Below are positions 36,147-44,823 of a stretch of 64,000 nt of DNA, piece by piece. Source of the DNA: Formosa haliotis (GTDB lineage: Bacteria; Bacteroidota; Bacteroidia; Flavobacteriales; Flavobacteriaceae). The translations under genes were made by a program, and so were the position numbers. The stretch's first letter is position 1. Each line of letters opens with the position of its first letter. The stretch lies in NCBI RefSeq assembly GCF_001685485.1, contig NZ_BDEL01000001.1, positions 4,003,501 through 4,067,500 on the forward strand, given 5' to 3'. Under the pieces are notes generated by a model. That model ran no database searches. It was given only the letters and a program-made list of their open reading frames with translations, and had not been told where the DNA came from.

Positions 36147-37487
36147 ATGGCAAAATTTGAACTGAAATTACCTAAGATGGGAGAGAGTGTTGCTGAAGCA
36201 ACAATAACTTCATGGTTAAAAGAAGTTGGAGAAACTATTGATGCCGACGAGGCTGTTTTAGAAATCGCAACAGATAAAGTTGATAGTGAAGTCCCAAGTG
36301 AGGTAGAAGGTGTTTTAATTGAAAAATTATTTAATGAAGACGACATAGTACAAGTTGGGCAAACCATTGGTATTATAGAAGTAGCTGGAGATGGTGATGT
36401 TGTTTCCGAAACTTCAGAAGCAGAAGCAGAAGCTGAAGAAGAAGATGTAGTGCCAGAACATGTTGAAGCTCTAGAGAAATCGGTTGCAGACGCTCAAGAA
36501 ACCGCAGCCAGTTCGGTAGTGTCTAGTGAAGGCCGATTTTATTCGCCATTAGTAAAAAACATAGCAAAAGCAGAAGGTATCGATCAAGCAGAACTAGATG
36601 CTATTGCAGGAACAGGGCTAGAAGGTCGGGTTACTAAAAACGATATTCTTTCGTATATAGAAACTAGAGGTACTAAAACGAATCAACCCTCAGCACCTGT
36701 AAATAACAGTGCGCCGAAAGAAAAGGTGATGCCAGAGACCAAAAAATCATCGGTCGCTACGCCTAGTGTGGCGACAGGCGAAGATGAAATTATAGAGCTG
36801 TCTAGAATGGGTAAACTCGTAGCGCAACATATGACAGACTCTTCTAAAACGTCTGTTCACGTTCAAAGTTTTATAGAAGCCGATGTGACTGCGATTTGGA
36901 ATTGGAGAAAACGTGTTAAAGACGAGTTTTTGAAACGAGAAGGGGAAAACTTAACGTTTACACCTATTTTTATGGAAGCCATTGCAAAAGCCTTACGCGA
37001 CTATCCTATGCTCAATATTTCTTACAAAGACGGAGTAATTACTAAAAAGAAAAATATAAATCTTGGTATGGCAGCAGCTTTACCAGATGGAAATTTAATT
37101 GTTCCGGTAATTAAAAATGCCGATCAATTAAACTTAGTAGGACTTACCAAAAGTGTAAACGATTTGGCAACACGCGCCAGAGATAATAAATTAAAGCCAG
37201 ATGATATACAAGATGGAACTTATACAGTGACAAATGTAGGAACGTTTGGTAGTATCATGGGGACACCTATAATTAATCAGCCGCAAGTAGGAATTCTAGC
37301 TTTAGGTGCTATTCGTAAAGTACCAGCTGTAATAGAAACCCCTGAGGGAGACTTTATTGGAATTCGTTACCGTATGTTCTTATCGCATTCTTACGATCAT
37401 CGTGTGGTTAATGGTGCGCTTGGTGGTATGTTTGTAAAAGCAGTAAAAGATTATTTAGAAGCTTGGGATAGTAACCGAGAAATATAG
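36147..37487 (+). CDS. 2-oxo acid dehydrogenase E2 acyltransferase
   Basis: A 446-residue E2 component: one lipoyl domain (1-78, Lys44 in 'EIATDKVDSEVPSE' carries lipoate), an acidic linker (about 85-130), a peripheral-subunit-binding domain ('SPLVKNIAKAEGIDQAELDAIAGTGLEGRVTKNDIL', about 133-175) and a catalytic domain ending in 'SHSYDHRVVNGALGG', where the active-site His is present and Asn replaces the usual Asp. Best match in pattern is a branched-chain or 2-oxoglutarate type; the E1 and E3 genes are not in the window. Substrate therefore uncertain. Confidence 0.88.
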   Translation: MAKFELKLPKMGESVAEATITSWLKEVGETIDADEAVLEIATDKVDSEVPSEVEGVLIEKLFNEDDIVQVGQTIGIIEVAGDGDVVSETSEAEAEAEEEDVVPEHVEALEKSVADAQETAASSVVSSEGRFYSPLVKNIAKAEGIDQAELDAIAGTGLEGRVTKNDILSYIETRGTKTNQPSAPVNNSAPKEKVMPETKKSSVATPSVATGEDEIIELSRMGKLVAQHMTDSSKTSVHVQSFIEADVTAIWNWRKRVKDEFLKREGENLTFTPIFMEAIAKALRDYPMLNISYKDGVITKKKNINLGMAAALPDGNLIVPVIKNADQLNLVGLTKSVNDLATRARDNKLKPDDIQDGTYTVTNVGTFGSIMGTPIINQPQVGILALGAIRKVPAVIETPEGDFIGIRYRMFLSHSYDHRVVNGALGGMFVKAVKDYLEAWDSNREI

Positions 37488-37506
37488 CAAAAATTATAAA
37501 TTTTGT

Positions 37507-37538
37507 AAAAACCCAACTTAAATGAGTTGGGTTTTTTT
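37507..37538 (+). terminator. terminator of E2 gene
   Basis: A stem of about 12 bp, 37507-37518 with 37525-37536, rich in A/T at its base and followed by T, lies 20 bp past the stop of the E2 gene. Confidence 0.85.
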
Positions 37539-37590
37539 ATTATACCCAAATAACATTTACTAAATTTACATTTTAATTAAAACTATTTTA

Positions 37591-38366
37591 ATGAATCTTA
37601 ACCTTAAAAAGCCCATTTGTTTTTTTGATCTAGAAACAACTGGTATCAATATATCTAAAGACAGAATTGTAGAAATCGCAATTTTAAAAGTATACCCAGA
37701 CGGAAAAGAAGAATCTAAAAGGTGGTTGGTGAACCCCGAAATGCCAATCCCAGCAGAAGTTACAGAAATTCACGGAATCTCTGATGCCGATGTAGCCGAT
37801 GCTCCAACATTTAAAGTTTTAGCAAAAGAAGTATATAGCTTAATAAAAGATTCAGATTTAGGAGGCTATAACTCCAACCGGTTCGATATTCCACTACTTG
37901 CAGAAGAGATGCTACGTGCCGAGGTCGATTTTGATATGAAAACGAATTTGGCTATCGATGTGCAAACCATTTTTCATAAAATGGAACAACGTACCTTAAG
38001 TGCAGCCTATAAGTTTTACTGCGGAAAAAATTTAGATAACGCGCACAGTGCAGCGGCTGATACTTATGCTACCTACGAGATTCTTAAGGCTCAGGTTGAA
38101 CGATATGATGAGTTAGAAAATAACACAAAATTTCTTTCAGAATTTAGTAGCAGAAAACAATTTGCAGATTTTGCAGGATTTCTTGTGTTCAATAAAGATG
38201 GAGAGGAGTGTTTTTCTTTCGGAAAACATAAAATAAAAAGGTTGTAGATGTTTTAAACGATGAACCAGGATATTTCGGGTGGATATTAAATGCAGATTTC
38301 CCGTTATATACCAAAAAAGTTTTAACGGCTATAAAGCTGCGCGGTTTAAATAATAAGTTGAATTAA
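37591..38366 (+). pseudogene. 3'-5' exonuclease (DnaQ-like), one-base frameshift
   Basis: A DEDDh exonuclease: 'FFDLETTGINISKDRIVEIAILK' (Exo I), 'GYNSNRFDIPLLAEEM' (Exo II) and 'NAHSAAADTYATYEIL' (Exo III) are complete in the first 218 residues. The frame then ends early at 38247. Adding one A in the A-run at 38235-38239 joins it to 'VVDVLNDEPGYFGWILNADFPLYTKKVL', a tail conserved in this flavobacterial protein, to give 258 residues ending at 38366. The nuclease core is intact, so even as written the product could be active. Likely role in DNA repair or RNA processing. Confidence 0.78.
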
Positions 38367-38384
38367 TTTTAAGTCCATTACAAG

Positions 38385-38996
38385 ATGAAACTTATTTGTA
38401 TAGGTAGAAATTATACCGAACATATAGAAGAATTAGAAAACGAAAAACCCACAGATCCAGTTGTGTTTCTAAAACCAGATACGGCTATATTATTGAAAAA
38501 ACAGCCGTTTTTTATTCCTGATTTTTCTGAAGACGTACATTATGAAGTTGAGGTTTTAGTAAAAATTAACAGGGTAGGGAAGCATATAGATCGTAAATTT
38601 GCACATAAATACTATGATGAAATTGGGTTGGGTATCGATTTTACAGCACGCGACTTACAAGCAAAATTGAAAGCTAAAGGTCTACCTTGGGAAAAGGCAA
38701 AGTCATTTGACGGATCGGCAGTTGTAGGAGAGTGGCTTCAGAAAAGTGAGTTCTCAAACTTAAATCAGCTTGGTTTTTCATTGCAAAAGAACGAAAATAC
38801 TGTCCAAACCGGAAATACTAGTCACATGCTCTGGAAAATTGATGAGTTGATAGAATGTGTTTCAAAATATTTTACTTTAAAGATAGGAGACATTATCTTT
38901 ACGGGGACGCCTTCTGGAGTAGGTCCGGTAAGACCCAACGATGTGCTTAAAGGATTTATAGAAGATAAACAACTGTTTTCAATAACTGTGAAATAA
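38385..38996 (+). CDS. fumarylacetoacetate hydrolase family protein
   Basis: A 203-residue FAH-superfamily protein: 'CIGRNYTEHIEELENEKP' at the start, 'VHYEVEVLVKI' (metal ligands Glu-x-Glu), 'GIDFTARDLQAKLKAKGLPWEKAKSFDGSAVVGEW' and 'GDIIFTGTPSGVGPV' are all diagnostic. These enzymes hydrolyse or isomerise 2,4-diketo acids; FAHD1-type oxaloacetate decarboxylase activity is also known. It is followed 2 bp later by the Hpt gene, likely coupled. Confidence 0.88.
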   Translation: MKLICIGRNYTEHIEELENEKPTDPVVFLKPDTAILLKKQPFFIPDFSEDVHYEVEVLVKINRVGKHIDRKFAHKYYDEIGLGIDFTARDLQAKLKAKGLPWEKAKSFDGSAVVGEWLQKSEFSNLNQLGFSLQKNENTVQTGNTSHMLWKIDELIECVSKYFTLKIGDIIFTGTPSGVGPVRPNDVLKGFIEDKQLFSITVK

Positions 38997-38998
38997 TT

Positions 38999-39343
38999 AT
39001 GGAAGAGCATTATAAATTATATAGGGTGAGAGAATTGGCGGATAATGATGAGGGATTTATTAAAGCCTTAGCTGTAACATTTACTGAAGAAGTTCCAGAA
39101 GATTTAAAAGTTTTAAAAAAAGCAGTACAAGACAATAATTATAACGAAACCTATCAGATGGCTCATAAATTAAAGCCTACTGTAGATTTGTTTGAACTTG
39201 GTGTTCTAGACGATGTTATAGAATTACAAGACTGGGGAAAATTTGAAAAGAAGGATTTAGATATTACACACACTTTTAATAAGGTGATTACGGCTATAGA
39301 ATCTGCAGTTGCAGAAATAAAATCCGATTTTGATATTTCATAA
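38999..39343 (+). CDS. Hpt-domain phosphotransfer protein
   Basis: A 114-residue four-helix Hpt protein: 'QMAHKLKPTVDLFELGVLDDVIELQ' has the phosphorylatable His (about residue 56). It has no receiver or kinase domain and would relay phosphate in a phosphorelay. The partner kinase is not in the window. Its stop codon overlaps the start of cinA by one base (ATAATG). Confidence 0.8.
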   Translation: MEEHYKLYRVRELADNDEGFIKALAVTFTEEVPEDLKVLKKAVQDNNYNETYQMAHKLKPTVDLFELGVLDDVIELQDWGKFEKKDLDITHTFNKVITAIESAVAEIKSDFDIS

Positions 39344-40595
39344 TGCAAGCAGAAATTATTACCATTGGCGATGAAATTCTCATCGGGCAAATTATTGACA
39401 CTAATTCAGCATATATAGCCCAAGCACTAAATAAAATTGGTGTTTCTGTCTACCAAACTACCTCGGTACAAGACGATAAGTTACATATTTTAAAAGCACT
39501 TAAGGAGGCCGAAGAAAATGCAGATATTGTTATTGTTACAGGTGGGTTAGGCCCGACCAAAGATGATATAACAAAGCATACTTTAGCCGAGTATTTTAAT
39601 GATACTCTAATTATAGACAACGTTGTTTTGAAACATGTTGAAAACATCTTTTCAAAATATTCATCTAATCCTATTTCTCAATTAAATGTAAATCAGGCTT
39701 TGGTGCTAACAAGTGCTTCGGTTTTACATAATGCCTATGGCACAGCGCCAGGAATGTGGATTGAACGTAATAATAAGGTGTTTGTATCGCTTCCCGGTGT
39801 GCCTTTCGAAATGAAGGGGTTAATAGATAGCGAAGTTATTCCGCGAATTCAACAAAAATATAAGTGTCCCTTTATCATGCATAAAACTTATATTACTTAT
39901 GGGATGGGAGAGAGTGCATTGGCAGAGCGGCTAGAAATTTGGGAAGATGCCTTACCAAAACATATTAAATTAGCGTATTTACCAAATTTGGGCAAAGTAC
40001 GTCTAAGATTATCTGCAAAAGGATTTGATAAAAATGCTATTATAGCAGAAATGGACAGGCAAGAGCAGTATTTAATGCCACAAATACAAGAGATTTTTAA
40101 GGGGATTGAAGGTGAAGCAGAGTCGATAGAAGAGCAAATCGGGAAAAGCTTAACACTTTTAGGGCAAACCGTATCTACGGCAGAGAGTTGTACGGGCGGT
40201 AAAATTGCAGAACAATTTACAGCTCATGCTGGAGCATCAGAATATTTTAAAGGCAGTATAGTTAGTTATGCAACCCAAGCTAAAATAGATGTGTTGCAAG
40301 TTCCAGAAGCCATCATTTTAGAGCACTCTGTAGTTAGTGCAGCAGTGGCCGAAGCCATGGCAAAACAAGCTCTAAAATGTTTAATACAGATTACGCCATT
40401 GCAACAACTGGTAATGCAGGACCAAGCAAAGCGACCGATCGCGAAGAATTAGGGACTGTTTTTATAGCAATTGCTTCAAAAACAGGCGTGTATTCAGAGA
40501 AATTTAATCTCGGAAACTTAAGGCTAAAGGTGGTTAATAAGGCTGTAGACAAGGCTTTAGAGATGCTTCAAAAAGAAATTTTAAAAAATAGATGA
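39343..40595 (+). pseudogene. cinA: CinA-family protein, one-base frameshift
   Basis: A CinA protein (N-terminal MoaB/MogA-like domain plus C-terminal PncC/nicotinamide amidase domain). The first part, 39343 to about 40377, shows 'IITIGDEILIGQIIDTNSAYIAQAL' and 'VTGGLGPTKDDITK', then 'TVSTAESCTGGKIAEQFT'. The reading frame then ends in an unrelated tail at 40452, while the proper continuation '[18 protein letters not shown]' lies in another frame up to 40595. One extra A in the run at 40374-40377 joins them into 417 residues, the family's normal length. Likely function: nucleotide pool cleanup (ADP-ribose pyrophosphatase and NMN deamidase). Confidence 0.85.
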
Positions 40596-40625
40596 TAATT
40601 AAGTTGTTATAAGACAAAGAATTCA

Positions 40626-40633
40626 TATATTTG
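40626..40633 (+). promoter_or_regulatory. promoter of rpmB-rpmG operon
   Basis: TATATTTG (TAnnTTTG) with a TTG about 19 bp upstream, 41 bp before the rpmB ATG. This is the best-spaced example in the window. Confidence 0.7.
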
Positions 40634-40673
40634 CACCTCGTTTTGAAATAACAACATTTAAAGTTTAGAAAGA

Positions 40674-40910
40674 ATGTCAAGAGTTTGTGAACTTACAGGT
40701 AAGAAGGCAATGGTAGGGAACAATGTGTCTCACGCTATGAACAAAACTAAACGCAGATTTGATGCGAATTTAGTTAAGAAGCGTTTTTACATTCCTGAAG
40801 AAGATAAGTGGGTAACTTTAAAAGTATCTACTTCAGCGTTGAAAACTATCAACAAAATAGGAATTTCGGCTGCTATAAAAGAAGCTAAATCTAAAGGGTT
40901 TTTAAAATAA
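40674..40910 (+). CDS. rpmB: 50S ribosomal protein L28
   Basis: A 78-residue bL28: 'RVCELTGKKAMVGNNVSHAMNKTKRRFDANL' and 'VSTSALKTINKIG' are family hallmarks. It lacks a zinc ribbon. It is first in the rpmB-rpmG-DUF4295 operon conserved in Bacteroidota. Confidence 0.96.
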   Translation: MSRVCELTGKKAMVGNNVSHAMNKTKRRFDANLVKKRFYIPEEDKWVTLKVSTSALKTINKIGISAAIKEAKSKGFLK

Positions 40911-40933
40911 GCCGCTTTTAAAATAATACAATA

Positions 40934-41116
40934 ATGGCAAAGAAAGGTAACAGAGTCCAAGTAATATTGGAGTGCACAGAGCATAAAGAATCTGGGGTTG
41001 CAGGAACTTCTAGATATATTACTACAAAAAACAAGAAAAATACTCCTGATAGAATGGAAATTAAAAAATTCAATCCTATCTTAAAGAGAATGACTGTTCA
41101 TAAAGAAATAAAATAA
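40934..41116 (+). CDS. rpmG: 50S ribosomal protein L33
   Basis: A 60-residue bL33 of the zinc-free type: '[11 protein letters not shown]' and '[23 protein letters not shown]' are conserved, with no CxxC pairs. It lies 23 bp after rpmB and 7 bp before the DUF4295 gene. Confidence 0.95.
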   Translation: MAKKGNRVQVILECTEHKESGVAGTSRYITTKNKKNTPDRMEIKKFNPILKRMTVHKEIK

Positions 41117-41123
41117 TTGAGTC

Positions 41124-41276
41124 ATGGCAAAGAAATCAGTAGCATCATTACAAACGGGGTCTAAGAGATTAACAAAAGCTATCAAAATGGTAAAGTCTGA
41201 TAAAACAGGAGCTTACACATTTGTTGAAGCAATTATGGCACCAGAACAAGTAAACGACTTCTTGAATAAAAAATAA
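41124..41276 (+). CDS. DUF4295 small protein
   Basis: A 50-residue basic protein read directly from the sequence: starts MAKKSVASLQTG, ends VNDFLNKK. This tiny family is found almost only in Bacteroidota, right after rpmG, and is thought to be ribosome-associated. The start codon is 7 bp after the rpmG stop, and an intrinsic terminator follows. Confidence 0.88.
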   Translation: MAKKSVASLQTGSKRLTKAIKMVKSDKTGAYTFVEAIMAPEQVNDFLNKK

Positions 41277-41305
41277 TAATTTATTTTTTATCAATAAAGA
41301 TATTT

Positions 41306-41340
41306 AAGCTGCTTTCTATTTAAGAGAGCAGCTTTTGTTT
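41306..41340 (+). terminator. terminator of ribosomal protein operon
   Basis: An 11-bp stem, 41306-41316 with 41324-41334, followed by a short T-rich tract, 30 bp after the DUF4295 stop. Confidence 0.75.
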
Positions 41341-41478
41341 TATATTTACGTTTAAAATAGTGACAAATTTTCTGCTTGGGTTTTTGGGCAGACTATTTGT
41401 GTTAAGAGTTTTTAAAAGTTACTACGCCATTTGTGTAGTATAACCATGCTTGATATCATAAATTCTAAATTATAACTA

Positions 41479-42431
41479 ATGAGCTTTTTTAAAAAAATTT
41501 TTACTTCTGAAAAAAGGAAACTTTAGATAAAGGCTTAGAGAAATCTAAGACTAATTTTTTTGATAAACTAAGTAAGGCAGTTGCCGGAAAATCTAAGGTT
41601 GATGATGATGTTTTAGATGATTTAGAGGAAGTTTTAGTGTCTAGCGATGTTGGGGTAAATACCACTTTAAAAATTATTAAACGTATAGAAGCTCGTGTAG
41701 AACGAGATAAATATTTAGGAACAGAAGAATTAAATCTTATTCTTCGCGAGGAAATTGCCGGTTTATTATCTGAAACAAATTCAGGTGAAGAAACCGAATA
41801 TACTATTCCAGCCAATAAAAAACCATATGTTCTTATGGTTGTTGGTGTAAATGGAGTGGGAAAAACTACGACTATCGGGAAACTTGCTTACCAGTTTAAA
41901 AAGCAAGGTCTTAAAGTGGTTTTAGGTGCAGCAGATACTTTTAGAGCTGCAGCAATAGATCAATTGCAAGTGTGGGCAGATCGCGTAGAAGTGCCTATTG
42001 TAAAGCAAGACATGGGAAGTGATCCGGCTTCGGTAGCTTTTGATGCTTTACAATCGGGTGTGTCTCAAAATGCCGATGTTATTATTATTGATACCGCGGG
42101 ACGTTTGCATAACAAAATTAATTTGATGAACGAGCTAACTAAGGTAAAACGCGTTATGCAAAAAGTGATAGGCGATGCGCCTCACGATGTTCTATTGGTG
42201 TTAGATGGCTCTACAGGACAAAATGCATTCGAGCAAGCTAAACAGTTTACTGCAGCTACAGAGGTAACGTCCTTGGCGGTTACTAAATTAGACGGTACAG
42301 CTAAGGGTGGCGTTGTTATAGGTATTAGCGATCAGTTTAAAATTCCCGTAAAATATATTGGTGTTGGAGAAGGGATTAACGATTTACAAGTGTTTAATAA
42401 ATTCGAATTTGTAGATTCTTTTTTTAAATAA
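41479..42431 (+). pseudogene. ftsY: signal recognition particle receptor FtsY, one-base frameshift
   Basis: The SRP receptor GTPase, which targets membrane proteins to the translocon. The GTPase (NG) domain is intact in the long frame: 'VVGVNGVGKTTTIGKLAYQ' (G1), 'DTFRAAAIDQL', 'IIDTAGRLHNKINLMNEL' (G3), 'TKLDGTAKGG' (G4). The ATG at 41479 starts 'MSFFKKIFTSEK', but that frame stops after 15 codons; one extra A in the A6 run at 41510-41515 restores 317 residues with the expected acidic N-terminal region ('TNFFDKLSKAVAGKSK'). As this gene is essential, the break is very probably an error in the sequence. Confidence 0.88.
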
Positions 42432-43055
42432 ATACAATCCTTATTCTACACACATAATTTCTCATAACTGAATGATCTTTGCTTGTTTTAGCGAAGGTTT
42501 AAGACTTTGACTTTGATGTCTATTTCTTTAGGCATGCCATGACTATTTTCTGGTATTCACAGATTCATCTTAGAATCTGCAAATCAATATAATTTACTTC
42601 TAAAATTATAGGTTGACTTCCTATATGCCTTAATTTCTATTCGGACTCATTTAGTGATTCAATTCTTAATTTATAATCTTGTTAGATAATGGATCTTGTT
42701 TAAAAAAAAAGCGAGACTATAATGTGCATAATAAAGATATGCACTTAACATACTTTTCCTTTAATTTGATTGTTAAAGAGGGGGTAAGTTAAAAAGCTAT
42801 GTAGCTATTTTATGAGATCATTAAAACATGGAATGATGTTTTCCGGCGAAGCGTCATTGTTAACTTAACGAGGAGGTTTTAAAATGCTTTTAAACGATGT
42901 CTTTCAATTAAAATTCTATAGAGGAAAATATCAAGTTAATAGATTTTAAAGATGTTTAGGTTACCTCGAGGATGATTTTTCTCTATAAATCCCAATTTAG
43001 TATGCTTCATTATTCCATTTTAAAACATAAGTTAGCTAAATAAAGCGCATAAAAA
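42432..43055. other. long gene-free interval before tRNA cluster
   Basis: About 620 bp without a convincing protein gene. It contains a 7-bp hairpin (42560-42566 with 42573-42579) and one small ORF of 21 codons at 42884-42949, which is notable only because a perfect AGGAGG lies at 42871-42876, unusual for this lineage. No tRNA or known riboswitch is seen. Confidence 0.45.
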
Positions 43056-43082
43056 AAGGTTAAACATGATGTTTAACCTTTT
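43056..43082 (-). terminator. terminator of tRNA-Lys copy 1
   Basis: AAAGGTTAAACAT pairs with ATGTTTAACCTTT around a short loop; in the minus direction it runs into T7. It lies 6 bp past the tRNA 3' end. Confidence 0.85.
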
Positions 43083-43087
43083 TGTTG

Positions 43088-43160
43088 TGACCGGGCTGGG
43101 GCTCGAACCCAGGACCCTCTCCTTAAAAGGGAGATGCTCTACCAACTGAGCTACCAGGTC
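43088..43160 (-). tRNA. tRNA-Lys (anticodon UUU)
   Basis: A complete 73-nt cloverleaf on the minus strand: D stem GCTC/GAGC, anticodon stem TCTCC/GGAGA with loop CTTTTAA (anticodon TTT), T stem CTGGG/CCCAG. The acceptor GACCTGG/CCCGGTC has a U-C mismatch at positions 5-68. CCA is not encoded. Confidence 0.95.
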
Positions 43161-43187
43161 ATTGTTTTTGTTTGCGTATTGCGGGTG

Positions 43188-43195
43188 CAAAGATA
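43188..43195 (-). promoter_or_regulatory. promoter of tRNA-Lys copy 1
   Basis: Minus-strand TATCTTTG, an exact TAnnTTTG, 27 bp upstream of the tRNA 5' end. Confidence 0.75.
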
Positions 43196-43371
43196 CTATC
43201 TTTATTTAAAAAACCAACCCTTTTTTAATATAAATAGAAAAAATAATTATTTCTGTTTATAATAGATCATTTAAGTTTAACAAAACTGCGCTGTTATAGT
43301 CTGATAAATAGTTCCTTATCTATACCATTAGACATGTAAATCTTGTTATGTAAATGAGCAATTTTTTAAAG

Positions 43372-43456
43372 TGCGCACGAGAAGATTCGAACTTCCACAT
43401 CCTAAACGGATACTGGCCCCTCAAGCCAGCGCGTCTACCAATTCCGCCACGTGCGC
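43372..43456 (-). tRNA. tRNA-Leu (anticodon GAG)
   Basis: An 85-nt class II tRNA on the minus strand: acceptor GCGCACG/CGTGCGC, anticodon stem CTGGC/GCCAG with loop TTGAGGG (anticodon GAG), a long variable arm and T arm with TTCGAAT. CCA is not encoded. It sits between the two tRNA-Lys copies, and may rely on read-through or on a weak TATATTTT element just upstream. Confidence 0.95.
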
Positions 43457-43474
43457 CTAAAATATATAACTAAA

Positions 43475-43503
43475 AAAGGTTAAACAATAATGTTTAACCT
43501 TTT
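43475..43503 (-). terminator. terminator of tRNA-Lys copy 2
   Basis: A hairpin with the same stem as at 43056 (AAAGGTTAAACA/TGTTTAACCTTT, slightly different loop), followed in the minus direction by T-rich sequence. Confidence 0.82.
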
Positions 43504-43508
43504 CGTTG

Positions 43509-43581
43509 TGACCGGGCTGGGGCTCGAACCCAGGACCCTCTCCTTAAAAGGGAGATGCTCTACCAACTGAGCTACCAGGTC
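43509..43581 (-). tRNA. tRNA-Lys (anticodon UUU), second copy
   Basis: Identical in sequence to the copy at 43088-43160, including the U-C mismatch at acceptor positions 5-68. Both copies lack an encoded CCA. Confidence 0.95.
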
Positions 43582-43608
43582 ATTGTTTTTGTTTGCGTAT
43601 TGCGGGTG

Positions 43609-43616
43609 CAAATATA
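43609..43616 (-). promoter_or_regulatory. promoter of tRNA-Lys copy 2
   Basis: Minus-strand TATATTTG, an exact TAnnTTTG, 27 bp upstream of the tRNA 5' end, the same position as in copy 1. Confidence 0.72.
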
Positions 43617-43715
43617 TCACCTTTATTTAGAAAACCAAGCCTGTTTCTTGTTTTTTTTTTGTTTTTTTGTGCTGCAATATTGTATGTTTTTAAGTATCAA
43701 TAAATAGGAGTTTAA

Positions 43716-44237
43716 ATGAATTTAATTTTAATAGGATATATGGGGTCGGGTAAATCAACTTTAGGTAAAAAGTTGGCCAAAATATTAAATTACCCATTTA
43801 TAGATTTAGATGATTATATAGAAGAACAGGAACAAAATTCTATTTCAAATATTTTTGAGGAACGGGGAGAAATCTATTTTCGAAAAAAAGAACATGACTA
43901 TTTAAAAGCACTTTTAGAAAATAATACGCAAAGTATTTTGGCTTTAGGCGGAGGTACCCCGTGTTATTCTAATAATATGGAATTGATTAAAAATGATAAA
44001 ACGTCGACTTCTATTTATTTTAAAGCAGGTGTTAAAGAACTCACCTCAAGATTAAAACATGAACGTGCTAAGCGTCCGTTATTAAGCCGATTTACGACAG
44101 ATGATGAATTGGCAGAGTTTATAGGTAAACACTTATTTGAACGTGCTATATTCTATAATGAAGCCGATATTATTATTGATGTAGATAACACCAGTGAAAT
44201 CGCTATTTTAGATCGTTTAATGACGCATTTAGTCTAA
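43716..44237 (+). CDS. aroK: shikimate kinase
   Basis: A 173-residue P-loop kinase of aromatic amino-acid synthesis: Walker A 'GYMGSGKST' (residues 7-15), 'FIDLDDYIE' for shikimate binding, 'LALGGGTPCY' (GGG motif) and the lid 'HERAKRPLL'. It phosphorylates shikimate at the 3-hydroxyl. Its 3' end overlaps that of the convergent phosphoribosyltransferase gene by 9 bp. Confidence 0.93.
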   Translation: MNLILIGYMGSGKSTLGKKLAKILNYPFIDLDDYIEEQEQNSISNIFEERGEIYFRKKEHDYLKALLENNTQSILALGGGTPCYSNNMELIKNDKTSTSIYFKAGVKELTSRLKHERAKRPLLSRFTTDDELAEFIGKHLFERAIFYNEADIIIDVDNTSEIAILDRLMTHLV

Positions 44238-44732
44238 ATACGCTTCAAATACATCATTCTCAAAATTAACAGTTACATGTTCGTTTAAGGATGTAGATAA
44301 CGAAATACCCTTGAAATCTGCTTTTACTGGGTATTTTTTATGATTTCTATTTACTAATACCGCAGTTTTAAACTGCTTTAAAGGTACATCTAAAAAGAAA
44401 CGAACACCGTAGATTAAAGCTGTTCCTGAATTTAAAACGTCATCAATTAAAACAATAGATTTATTTTCATAATCTTCTACTTTTAAAGATGTTTTAATTT
44501 CGTTTCGCGGATTTTTCTTGTCAATTTTTACTTTACACAAAATCGGTTTAATAGGAGATATTTTACTTAAAACCGATTTTAGCTTTTTTGCTAATACATA
44601 ACCATTACTATCAATACCAGCCAAAATCACTTCAGACTCATAAACATTGCTTTCGTAAATTTGATATGCAATACGCTTAATTTTATGATTGATTTCGTCG
44701 TGAGTTAAAATAATATTTTTAGTCGTTTCCAT
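44229..44732 (-). CDS. phosphoribosyltransferase, PyrR-like
   Basis: A 167-residue type I PRTase: 'SIVLIDDVLNSGTALIYGV' is the PRPP-binding loop, and 'AGIDSNGYVLAKKL' the flexible-loop region. The order resembles PyrR, but no uracil-specific residue can be assigned and the pyr operon is not near. Hypoxanthine or pyrimidine salvage are both possible. No signal peptide. Confidence 0.8.
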   Translation of the reverse strand: METTKNIILTHDEINHKIKRIAYQIYESNVYESEVILAGIDSNGYVLAKKLKSVLSKISPIKPILCKVKIDKKNPRNEIKTSLKVEDYENKSIVLIDDVLNSGTALIYGVRFFLDVPLKQFKTAVLVNRNHKKYPVKADFKGISLSTSLNEHVTVNFENDVFEAYLD

Positions 44733-44823
44733 CTTGTGTTATGTAATTTAGTCAAATATAAAAGAGTTTTTTATCTCGTGCTAGTTTTCAGAATTAAAAA
44801 AACTTCAAAAAAAAAGTAATTAA

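Larger units (their letters stand above)
43056..43210 (-). repeat. duplicated tRNA-Lys transcription unit, copy 1
   Basis: A block of about 150 bp containing terminator, tRNA-Lys and promoter that recurs at 43475-43630 in the same orientation. Differences are few: the terminator loop, one base before the tRNA 3' end, and the -7 element (TATCTTTG here, TATATTTG in the other copy). Confidence 0.85.
43475..43630 (-). repeat. duplicated tRNA-Lys transcription unit, copy 2
   Basis: Second copy of the terminator, tRNA-Lys and promoter block described at 43056-43210. The 27 bp between tRNA and promoter are identical in both. Confidence 0.85.

Noticed and set aside
38247..38366. A separate small gene after the exonuclease
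   Set aside because: No start codon; the translation continues the exonuclease tail when one base is added, so it is part of the same gene.
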